NCBI GenBank assembly: GCA_003260075.1
Contig: QLIY01000105.1
Location: 40,240-104,239 of the forward strand
Source of the DNA: Phallusia mammillata
Taxonomy: Eukaryota > Chordata > Ascidiacea > Phlebobranchia > Ascidiidae
Direction: 5' to 3'
Length of the DNA stretch: 64,000 nucleotides
Both the position numbers and the translations under genes were made by a program. The notes beneath the pieces were generated by a model that saw nothing but the letters and a program-made list of their open reading frames with translations, was not told where the DNA came from and made no database searches. This document shows positions 13,345-24,886 of the stretch, one piece after another. How positions within the stretch are numbered: the first letter of the stretch is position 1; each line of letters starts with the position of its first letter.

Positions 13345-13353
13345 GACCACCCA
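13345..13353 (+). promoter_or_regulatory. Perfect Gli/Ci consensus site upstream of Patched
   Basis: GACCACCCA is the consensus for Gli zinc-finger factors. It lies about 6.3 kb upstream of the Patched start codon. Patched genes are direct Gli targets in flies and vertebrates, so a role is plausible. A 9-mer is expected about once per 130 kb counting both strands, so one site alone is weak evidence. Confidence 0.35.
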
Positions 13354-14884
13354 AGTGCGGGCGCGCAACTCGACATTAAGCTATGGCGCGAATTCGTTGC
13401 GCTCGCCCAGTGTTCTCATGTAAAGCTGCTGGATTTGACTTCGGAGCTAATCTTCTTAATGTCAGCCTTGGCGCAGCCGAACAATTTTTCATTTTGAATT
13501 TTCTTTCCCTATAAATATTCCAACGCGAAAGTGTATATACTTGATAAAGCAGCTAAGGCTTTCAGTGGACTCTGTTGATATTATTGCTTTGGCTGATGTT
13601 AATAAACACAATGGAGAACCGGGAGTCATAACTTACTGCTGCGTGCATGCCACCCTTCAAGCACGTCGGTTTGAGGTATTCCTTTGCGCCCAAGCGAGAC
13701 GAGCCTGCGCATTAGGTGCTCTGACATTTTCTTGTCGCCCCATGCTATCTAGCCATTATGTACCCGAACGTGTCGTTTGGTGGGCGAGTTTTGTATAAAC
13801 ACCGTCACACATATTCTGCTGGGCTTTGCGCCCCCCGTAACCCCGTCGCCGTGCTTCCCCATTGTTCTCTATTCAGCCGATCATTCGGCAAGTTTTTTGC
13901 TTGTCGCCGTATTACCCACACTTTTACTGGGCGGTCTTAAGTGCCCATCGCCCCGTTTAATGCCGCTGGTTGGTGTGTTAGTGCCACGCAATGAAGTTTA
14001 TCAGTTATACTTCACGGGGCTCAGCGCGTGGTTTCATTTTGACGGGTCGAGCCTATATGTAACCGTGCTCCCGGGGCCCTCTCGCAGTAAACAGACTGGC
14101 TTGGCAGAGCAAATTTTATTCAGAACCTCAGGATTAGCCGCCCGCCCTCTGAGGCCAATAGAACCAGACTCATTTTGTCAGGAACACTTTTAAGATCGGG
14201 TACAAGGTTCCGTTTAGACAGCTACTTTGCAAGTTAGCTCACAGTTATCAGTTGACCGTGTTCACTCCTCCCAGCAACCAGAATGATTAAAGGACTAAAG
14301 CAGAGCACGCGAGTCGTGAAAACGACCTTCCACGGATCGCGGTTAATCTTGATCAATTGCGTTTGGGTAGGTGATCTGTTTGCTTTTGCATACTTTCTTT
14401 ATTCAAAGTAAGCAACGCTGCGCGCATCACTGAACGCGTAGAGATGTTGCAGGGCCGACGAAAGGATGTAAATGATATGTGAAACATCATTTTACATTCC
14501 CTAGTTTGTTTAATAGAGCAATTGTTTATGTTCAGCCCATCTACAGATCAGCTTATCCACTGCAAGCCGAAGCATACGTCAACATGACAGGAATCAATTT
14601 AGATTCATACCTATTCTACTTAAGTTTTTCCCACTTGCATTCATGTTTGGTAATTATCCGGTATGATGGTTTTACCCAACACACCACAATTGTTTCTGAG
14701 GGCGTTTTGAGGGATTAACATCTACTTTTACAGAGTGATATCATAGGTCGTTTGAGTTCCTAACTAAGGTCAAATAGTTCTGTTTGATCTTGTCACTGTT
14801 GTGGGACAAGTAACTCTACGCAGTATTAGTGTGGTAAAATATAAAACGACCAAGATTTCGTCACAACTTTCGAACGGCGGCGGA

Positions 14885-14886
<2 letters not shown>

Positions 14887-14924
<38 letters not shown>
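14887..14924. repeat. Run of 38 C
   Basis: A pure C tract in the gene-poor region upstream of Patched. As with the other tracts, it is either a simple repeat or a filled gap. The reading frames across it (poly-Pro, poly-Gly) are spurious. Confidence 0.65.
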
Positions 14925-14926
<2 letters not shown>

Positions 14927-17900
14927 ATCAGACGGAAAAGCGTGGCTGGCGCCGGTGGACTTAAATATCGGAAGGAATACAACGTCCACTACGTACTGGG
15001 CGGTCACCGAAATCGTCAGCGGGTAATACACCGAGGAGATGGATGGCCGGCCGTAAACGATAAAGACGATAAACTGTGAGCTGTCGGTCGCATCTTCACG
15101 AGCCAGTGTGATGTATGGTTCAAACGGGATTAGCTTTTCTGCCGAGGTGAGTTTTTGGTCTCGCTTATAAGCATTATATTTATCACTGGCAAGAGACAAA
15201 CATGCATTGTTGTTGATGATGTTGCGTATTTTTAAACCCCGAATGCATTTCAACCTATCACGCTGGATTATTGGTTGTATCGAGTTCTACAAAGTTAAGA
15301 CTTGCTGTTGCTTTCACTTATCCCCTTATACTCTCGTTTTCTCGGTTGGCCGCAAATCTTGACAGGTACGCGCATGATTTTGTTTTGCGAAAAATTCTTT
15401 CCCGTGAAATTCGACACTTTGAGGTGTTGACAAAAACGGGATTTGACACATTGTAGGAAGTATATGGATTACAGACGTCAGCCCAGGGTTTCCGGGTATG
15501 TTTTCTTCTTTACCAGGCTACATTGCAACTAGTTTGTACAAATATACATACTGTGCCGATTGGAAAAAAATCTGTTCTTTTAAATTATTTTTACATTTGT
15601 TGACATCTTTGTTTTAATCTTTAAACAAAATTAAGACTTGTAATAGCCTTTTTATACATTATTTTTTTGCTAGCAAACCTTGACAAAGTGATCTCCACGT
15701 TATACTGCAAAAGCCCGGTTTAATACGTTTTGGGTAAAACATCTCGTTACACAACCGTCCGAAGGTAAATACCACAAAGTTACAATCAGGTGGTGTACAT
15801 TTTGCAGGAAACATCCGAGATGCTTATGCACCGATACAGTAAAAGCAGTACAGGTGTTTATCGATTGTGTAAAATCACTAAAATGTGCGTTTCTAGCTCG
15901 TTAGCGACCGAAAACAGTTTTTTTAACGACAAATCAATAAGTACATTAAATTTCGTCATTAAAGTTTAGTGGTTTGCATTCTTGTCAATATAATATACGA
16001 CATATATTCTTCTGGTATTGGACATCATGTTGTGGATGTAGCTACATGTGTATCTTTCATATTGCAACCAATATGGATAATTTATACTTGCCATTTCGGA
16101 AAAAATACGCAGTAAACACCAGAGGCTGTTTAAATCGCTCGGCTCAACAAATCAAGCACGCCTAATTATTATTCTGTAATAAGTATTTGAAACAAAGTTG
16201 AGTTTTGTAAGTAAGAATATTTGTACGAATCACTGACGTGTTCAAAATACTGAGAACATTTGTATGTCGTTTGTCATAGGAGATTTTAAATAGCAACTAA
16301 TTTGATGGATGGAGACGTTGATTGTGAAACGTTGTGGGGTGTTTGGTGGCATTTAAAGCACCCAAATGCTCCTTAAGATAAATATGTTTTGGAATTATGT
16401 TGTTCTGTTCTGTTTAACTTGAGACTGATGAATTGTGTTTATTCGTGAAAGGGGATCAACTTTGGTGCGTGATATTCTGAAAGTTTGACTTAGTTCGTAT
16501 TCCCAAAGACATTCTGACATTCTTCTTAGGTCCTACTGTTCACAAGGGCACCCAAAGGATAGTCAGTAACTACGCGCTTAGGTAAGAATACAAAACATGT
16601 GTAGTAAAGCATACGAAACTACCTCCTTGAATCAAAAAGCAGAACAAATGTTTTTGTTTTTCCTATAAACTGTAAAGAAGAAATTCCAAAATGTCCTAAT
16701 TAATACTGAATGTATATTTGAAACGCCATCACGAAATGCAAAGTGTTAAACTGTTGTCCCATCAATAAATTCTGATCGCTTTGTGTTTGAAGACAAAAAA
16801 CGAAAGGTAGGCTGTGTATGGATACGCATGAATAGTTCGACCCGCCGCCCATGCTTATACCGCGCGAATTGTTTGAAGTAGCGTGTAGAGTGGACCACCT
16901 GCGACGAACTTATAATACGCCAAATTACGTAATAAATTATTATGTTGTCATCAACGGAACATGTCATAAAATGACGTCACTCCTAAAAAGCGAAATTTCA
17001 TATCGTACTTTGCAATATTTCTTTGTTGTTTTTGCGACAAATGTTGATTTTCTGTCCCAAAATGTATACGAGCATCTCTGCACGCAATAAAACTTACGTC
17101 TGTGGTGAATTAGTCATACTTCAACCTGCGTCACACTTTGCTGCCCATATGGATGAAATGTAATCTTGTTTTCGAACCATACACTTAATTCTGCGCTCCG
17201 ACAATCGTAAATGGAGAAGTAAAAAACGATTTTGATAGTTTCGGAAGTTTAGTCATCAAAAAGTATCGGCACTCTTAAGTTTTGTTACTATTCGTGAAAC
17301 TATGCGCTTGGATTCGGGTCGGTTTTACATTTTTAGTGTTTGGCTTTTGCGACGGGTCACGGCGAGGGAAAATTTCGAAAGTAAACACAGCAAGTTGTCA
17401 TGACGACAGGTAAAAACCTCTGACGTAATAGACGTATAAATAACGCTAGAATGGTAGCCGCAGAATGTCTTGACACTTCTGTTTTGGCATTCTAAAAATT
17501 AGTGACATTTTCATTTCAAGTGCTAGGCTGGCTACATTATCAATAGCAATAACAAAACGCAACATTGCGTAAACAGATTGGAGAGACAAGCACAAGTTAT
17601 CACATGTCACCTGTTCTGACAGACATCTTTTTAATTTGCCATTTAAAAGCAATTTACCAATAATTGTAGGTATTTCATTCAAACGCAATCTGCAGTGAAT
17701 TTTGCCGTGGCAAGTTTATGGCCACAAGAATTTGCTTTTGTCATTCGGTTCTTCAGTGGCCAACAGCGCCGTAAGTGGTGTCGATCTCCTCAGGGGCCAG
17801 CAAAGAAGGCGGCGTCTATCGCCATGTGTGGTCCGCCGCCCAACCTCGGCAGATAGAGCGCGAAAGGCGCAAAGAAGAAATAAAAGCAATTTCCGAGCGA

Positions 17901-19606
17901 CCGTAATTCGATCGTGCCCATCCGGCCGTGACGGAGGAATCATTCGATCTCCGTGCCTGTCCGATCACAATCGTCACCTAAACTTCCCCTTTAAAACCTA
18001 GTGACTTTCTGGAAAAGCCATGCTTGTATTTTTGCGGCATATGAAAGTTAGTTGACCTTGTAACGTACTTGTGCAATGAAATCATAGGTAGGACCAAGCT
18101 AACCTGGATGATTGCTTATTGGCGCCACCTAACGGTTCGTTATTTATTACTTTGTTTTCTCTCAATCTTGTTATTGGATAGCTTCAATTTAGACGCCACT
18201 GTTTCGTCCAATTTGTATTTTAGCTTTAAAATCAGTACTTATTGTGTAGACTACTAGTATAGGGAGTTGAGAAATTCACCTATGTCAGCTGTGAAGCGAT
18301 GTGCAGTCTTTGGCAATGATTTCGCTCGGGTTAAATTTCATCTGGTGAGAGAAAAGAGCAGCATTTCGCTGATTTCCGGATTTTGCTGTCCCTCCTGCCA
18401 CCGACGCCGCACAGATAATGTGCCAGGTCATTCGCGTTTTTTTCTCCGCCGCCGCCGCGCTATCACTTTACTCAATCGCGGAGTTTTTGCTCGAGAGAAA
18501 AAATGAAAACAAGTCAGCTAGCACGGTGGCTTACTTCGCTCGATTGAATCTATTCATGCGACTTGGTTTGAAGAAGACCAGGCCAGTAGTGCTGGCGGCT
18601 GTACTATAGTTTAGTCAGTCAGTCATTCAGCTGGTCACCCAGTGAGTTTCTTATACTCACCCACTATTGAGGATTATGGGAGAAGAATGGTTAAGCTGGT
18701 GCTGGTGACCTAATGCCCCCAGAAAGTTTTAGTCATGCCTAGCAGGGATTAGCTCGAGCTCTTTTGATGTCTTTGTTGGGGAGTTTAGGTTTGTAATCAG
18801 CTAAGGGAAAGATAGCTTTGTTGAACTATGTGGGATAATCCGACAAGACTGGCATAAAAACAGGTGTCTTTATTTCATCGTTGCAAATACTGTAAATGGT
18901 CATTTAATTTTACAGTTAACCGTCTTAAGAATATGTAGTAAGTTTTGGGTTTAATCTTTCTGTGTGGATATCGCGCGAATAGCCAATTGTTCACTTATTT
19001 CATACACAGAAATGTGAAAATAGATTTATATTGGCATTGTTTTTCAGCCTTAAAACCCAATGCAATAGGCTGAAACAGTCTCACCACAGGCAAGTGTCTC
19101 GACATTACACCTGGCTTAACCAAAGTGCTATAGCTCGCGGCGGACCGTCTCATAAAAAGTAGCGGCTTTTATGCATTTGACCGCTTGTAAACCTGCCTGG
19201 TGTCTTATATTTTCTCATTCAAGTTACCTTATGACTAGCGAGGGCCGAGAATGGCCGTTTAAAGCAAACTGCTTTTGGTAAATTAGCGGTTTCGCGACGG
19301 TTGAGTAGTAATTCCCTAGTCGTGTAAAAGCGGTCGCGTTGCTTCAAGCCCCTAATAACCCTGTCGTACAGGTACTCTGGCTGCCTATCAATCAAGTTAC
19401 GTCGTGACCGAATGGTCGGTTTGTTTTTAGATACTTTAGGGCGTCCGTGTGCAAGCCTGTGTCTTTGCACTTCATGTTAACAAGTGTGCTGGCTGGGGTC
19501 TGATATCGACCGATGCCTGTTACCTTATAATGAAAACTACACCCTCAGTGCACAACTGTCAACCACGTGCTCTTTCGCTGCAATTATGGTATAACTACGC
19601 GGAGCG

Positions 19607-20725
19607 ATGGAAGGGAATCAAACACGTGCTCAAAATGCTGATGTCAGCTTAACCGAGAGCACACACGCAGTGGGCAATCCCCTGCATGACGGAAATACCA
19701 GCAAACAGAACATTCGAATGGACGAAGTGTCAAGCGAAGCTAGTAACATCACGCCACAATCAAGGAACCAATCGGGAGCAGTTCGAGTTGGTGACGTCAC
19801 AGCACATGCGGATGGCATTTCCGGAGCTTCGACCAATCAATCAAAGGAAGTCAGATGTTTGTCTATTCGTGATGTGAGCGCACATTTAGGTGACGATACT
19901 GAGCGCCCAGTCATTAAAACTTCCTCGTCGCCAGAGCATTCACGCGACAAGGAAAAAGATCAGTTATATTTGGCCAGCTTTTCATCGTCTTGCGATTCAA
20001 ATTGGAGATTACTGAACAGTTCTTGTGATTCGACACAGTCTAATTCGAATACAGCTAGTTCAGATACGACGAAGAAATTACCTGTTTTGAAACCAAGAAG
20101 TCCCCCAATAAGTCAAATCAGTAGTACAGGCAGTAGAAGGCTTTCTAACAAACGTAAATCGCGATCGATTTCGTCTTTGGACTTGTCAGTGCCGAAAGAT
20201 CTGTCGAAGATGACAAAAGACGAAACGAAAGAGACTGAGGACAATAGAAGCGCTGCCAGTTCGGAACGATCATCGAGACATGAGAATTTCGAACTTGGCG
20301 ACATGCCGTCGGCCGATCAACCCGACATCGGCAAAAATTCTTCAAACGGTTACGACCTAGTCGAAGACCCGTGGGTGCGAGCGCCTTCGGTTTCGAATAC
20401 CTCAAAAGTTCGCTTTGCAACGGCCAGGTTGAGTACAAGTGAGAGGTCTGGAGGTGTTGGCCAACAAATCTCCTCCACTCCGATCTTGCCGGAGCGCCAG
20501 TCCAGCGACGAGGGCGAGATCTATTCAGGTTTACCCCAATCCAGGACAGAGAGTCAAGAGGAACTTGACCGAATCTCACAGCAACGGCGGAATACCAACT
20601 CGCCCGAGCCTTGCCACGAACAACAGCAAGCGAACCAGAATCATGACCGAATCCGCAATGATCTTGACCTGTTGAGTAGACCGAGTTGGTGCGATGCAAA
20701 GTTTGCGTTGTCACGTGTGCAGCAA
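19607..20725 (+). other. Patched exon 1: long cytoplasmic N-terminus
   Basis: This single exon encodes residues 1-373. Only the last dozen or so ([14 protein letters not shown] and neighbours) match the N-terminus of other Patched proteins, which normally begin within about 100 residues of this point. The other roughly 350 residues are Ser, Asp, Gln and Arg rich, with many RS/SR and acidic patches, and look disordered. The start ATG is the first after an in-frame stop at 19592. A spliced upstream exon is not excluded, since no transcript data are available. Confidence 0.85.
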
Positions 20726-23700
20726 GTAAGTTCGACCGGCGATACGAGACATGCCATCACGGTTATGTTGGTAGAAAATGTTACTACGTGTGTATCGGCT
20801 GTTATCTGGCATTATCGAGTTATGGTCACGTTACCTACGGTAGTAATTCGGAGAATGATTTGCAAATATTGACAGAAGCTGTTTACTGCGCATCTTGACA
20901 AACATTTAGTATTTAAAAGTCGCGCATATAGAGAATGATGTTTGTGACCTTTTGTTGTTTGTGTCAAAATTATCATTCAAACGGAGTTCGTGCCGCCATT
21001 TTGAAATGGTACGGGAGTTAACAAATTAGTGACATCTGGCTGGTAGTAGCATGCCGGCGGGCACGTCCTCTCGTCACGAAGCATTGTGGTGATAAATATT
21101 CCCATGCATTTGGTTGTCATGAATAAGAAACAGATGCCTGAATGAATGGTTGACCTTTATCGTGGGGCATGCTGAGTGAAGTCATTGGCGAACGTTACGC
21201 AGCGGTTTCAGTTGGTTCTGTCTTGATCATGTAACGGAATTGTCTGGTTCCCATCCAATTAACAATAAGCTGTGAATTTGGTGTAACTTATGCTGTACGT
21301 GGATTCAACTAATTCAATCTTCAGTGACAGTTGCGTGCAGAAGTCGCGACATTAGCGCTTGTCTGATTGAAATAACCGCAGCGCGTGCTACACTGTAGGG
21401 TGGTCGAGACTTGAGATCGGCTTCAACGCATCTCATTTCCCACGCGGCGAAAACGGGAAACGGCTGAAATAAACACTGCAATTTGGAGTGGCCACGACTT
21501 TCATTAAATTCTAGCGACAATAGGGTGCGCGTACGCTCTTGTGTACATATATCGTCGCCAGTTTTGCTTGGTTTGTCCTGTTAGGCCTCTTGCAGGAAAT
21601 CAAGCGCATTCCTTGCGAGAAGCGCAAGACCGCACGTATGCGATACTGCTGACCGACGCGGATAATGCTGGTGGCGTGTTGTTGTCGTCGCGGCTAGTGA
21701 CGAGTCCTGACGTAATGTTTTAACAAGTCAAACGTGATCAGATGACGTGTCGCGGACAAATTCCAAGTCATGATCTTGGATTGGCATCACAATTGTTTGT
21801 AATGTCACTGGATAAATGTTGCAAATTGTAATTTAACTGCTTTTGTTTCACTTGTTATATTTAAATGCAATTGCACTTATACAGTTCATGAGAAAACAAC
21901 AAAATTTTCTTTGTGTGCAAAGAAACAAAAATTGCGTTTAGGGCTTTTTTTATTTAGCTGTTGCCAGTGATTTTTCCCCCTCGAACCTGCCTCATACTTT
22001 AAACGAGATGTGTTGAGGTTAAAACGAACCGTTTGGTCGCTTTTTGTCGCCCTCCCGTTGGGTCCTCTTTTTGGATCTATTTGTATGGCAATCTGGCAAC
22101 GCAAAATCGCTACCCTTATTAGATTATTTCCCGCCCTCTCGCGCGCCTTTTCGCGACGACGGATGGATGCGGTCGAAGGCCCCCACCATCGGCCCCGACG
22201 CAGAAACACAATCTGAGACATGGCTGCGGGCCAAAGCAGCAGCGGAATGTGTGAAATGGTGCGCGACCCGATGCTCTTGACCCGTTCGAGTGCAGCAAGC
22301 GGCAAATAGCATGCAAACGAATTTCACCCGTGACAGTCTTCCCCAGAGTGCTGAAACCAATAGGCCACAGTCACGTTTGTCTGTCGAAAGGGTCCCGCCT
22401 AAACGTAGATGTTCGCTTTGCTGAATTCAAATCAATTAATAGGTCGGGTGTGTGGTAAAATTGCTCGTGTAATATCGCCTCCGGTCCTCTTGACTTTTGT
22501 CCGGCCTGAGATAGGCTAAGACCGTGGGCGTGCTCACATCGGATAAAAGTAACGTAGCTGTGAATTCACAAACCGCAACATAAAAGACATTAGATTTAGT
22601 TTGGTCTTTGTGCTATGCCGCGTCAAGTCTCGCCTGTCGCCGAACTATTCCGTGTCCTTCAAAATGGAGGCGGTCCGTGATGTTTGCGGCCACTCAATTT
22701 TGCCTGGGGCTGGCGGAGCGCTCGGACCACCCTGTTTTCGCCGCATTCTCCATTACTATGTTATGGTATCAAAGACAACACACGTCGTAGTTCAAGTCGC
22801 AATATCTGTCCTCAGTCGTTCATTTTGGTGTAACCAGCAGTAATGATATTTGACGACTTAAATCTTTGTACATGAGATGACAATTCACAGCCTGAGATTA
22901 TCGCATTTGTCCCAAAACAAGCAAACAAACACAAGCTGATTCTAGATTGCACAGTTCGGCTCCTGTGCTACAATAATATGAAAAAATATTTAGAATGACC
23001 TCCAGCATTTTGCAAGACACTACTTCGAATGCGGTAAGAACGACACGCAATGTGTTGTCACGGTCAACGATAGACGTCGGATTTGCGTTCTTGCGTTGGA
23101 TAGGCGAGCAAGAAATGTTTTCGCGCGCTATGCATCATATGCAGATTGCTGCAAATCCCTCATCAATCACCGTGAGCTAAATCCGCTGCTTTTCGCCTCG
23201 AAATGCTCAGGTTGCAACGGCGAAAGTGGCACAATAATCTGTTTAACTGCGAACCCGGCTTTCTGGACCGAGAGTTTTCACTGCACTGCTTGGAAACAGA
23301 ATCGCGTCTTGTCCGTCTGTTTTCGGCTTTGAGCGAATTATTGAAAAGACCAGAGCCGCATACAGTCTGATGACGCAACCCAAAGTAACAGATAGCACTT
23401 GTTGCGTGCCCACAGTGCGGTCGCAGGCAAATTCGCCGTGACAGACCAAAGCATTGCAGTGATCCAGTGAAGCATTTCGGGAGCCTGGTTTGTGTGTAGT
23501 CATCACATATTTGTCAAAACTTGTGTTGTCGTTTACGTTAACGAATTGTCTAGCACGATTGTAAAACATGTGTCTAAAACGAACCTAGGTTTTTTGGCAA
23601 GGCAATTTTCACCAGTCGCATTAACGACATAAAGTTGACACGTGGGTTGTTGTACTGTACCTCTTCATTAAAGTGTAAGACCTAAGGTCAGCAAAACTAT

Positions 23701-24847
23701 TAACACTGTACAGATTCCAGGTTATAAAAAAATCTTCGTCTGACATTCCATCATGATTCACATACATTGGTGTTCGAATCGCGAATGTACTGATGCAATA
23801 TTACGTCTTTTTTCAAGGGCAAAGCTGAAGGAAATCAATACGCTCTAAAACTGCGTGCCTTCATCCATCGCATCCTCTTCAAGTTGGGATGCTTTATCCA
23901 GCGTAACGCCTTCACTGTACTTTTTGTCGGTCTCATCCTACTTACCGCCTGCTGCATCGGCCTGAAGCAGGCGCACTTGGAGACTGACATCGAAAAACTC
24001 TGGGTCGAAAGTAAGTTTAATATGGATAAACATGCAATGTTGCTGTGCTGACGTCATAATTTGAATATACTTCGGGTATAACAGTGCCAATTAACGTAAT
24101 AACGGTGAAGCGCAAAGATTATGAAATTCAATTTAAAACACTGTCTAAAATAATCTAGTGCGAACAATGTGAGCTTTTAATTACGAGGTGTTTAACATTC
24201 ACCAAGCAGTATTATCGCCCCAAATGTCACCTCATCGCTGCCGAAAAGTAACTTATCGTGTGGATGTTGCTCCAAATTTGGGCATTACTGATGTCGATCG
24301 ATTCATGTGGCGTCAAGGAACAACTTAATTCGAGGGCCTACGAATTAGCTGCCCAATCATCACCGATGTGGCACCTTAAATCAGATAGATTATCAAGCCC
24401 TGACGTGGGCCAGTGGGGCTTTTGATTATGGGAGTTCTGCGTATTGTTTTAGATGGGCTTTGTACACGCCCTGCAATTAGTTGAATTATGATAAATCTGG
24501 CATCCAGCTTATAAAGGCAAGTGAGGCCAAATTCTCACAGGTGGCCACGGCGTCTCGTCATTATCGTAACTTCATTAGTGACGCACCATTTGGCGAAATT
24601 AGACACTGGGATATCTTGTGTCGTAGTGGCAGATCGACGTGAGGCACCCCCCCCCCTTCATTAGTGACGCACCATTTGGCGAAATTAGACACTGGGATAT
24701 CTTGGCGTGTCGTAGTGGCAGATCGACGTGAGGCGACGTTGGTTGGCGGGAAGCAGTGCAGGAAGATAGTGCGACAGATATCAAATTTTGCTCACTACGC
24801 TAGGAGGTCTTGGATGCGATAACCTTTTTCGTACCAAGCGGGCGACT

Positions 24848-24886
<39 letters not shown>

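Larger units (their letters stand above)
7192..19606. other. Gene-poor 12.4-kb region between SASS6 and Patched
   Basis: No conserved exon was recognised on either strand. It holds the SASS6 3' UTR, two transposon remnants (7929 and 8985), a 38-base C run (14887-14924) and several GC-richer islands, notably around 11340-11640, 13270-14200, 17760-17960 and 18400-18500. Those islands carry chance open frames up to 138 codons without recognisable domains. Because Patched starts at 19607, the right part is likely to hold its promoter and some distal control elements. A perfect Gli-type site lies at 13345. Confidence 0.6.

Noticed and set aside
13777-14193. 138-codon hydrophobic open frame in the gene-poor region
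   Set aside because: It lies in a GC-rich island, overlaps other frames of similar size, and I see no domain, splice context or similarity to a known family. It remains a weak candidate only.
14770-15253. Open frames across the 38-base C run
   Set aside because: Homopolymer artefacts; the flanks show no coding features.
20145-20714. 189-codon open frame on the minus strand
   Set aside because: It is antisense to Patched exon 1 and its translation has no recognisable domain; the long plus-strand frame continues into the conserved [11 protein letters not shown] block.
21886-22305. 139-codon open frame on the minus strand in Patched intron 1
   Set aside because: GC-rich segment with overlapping frames on both strands and no domain; no splice sites or poly(A) context supporting a nested gene.
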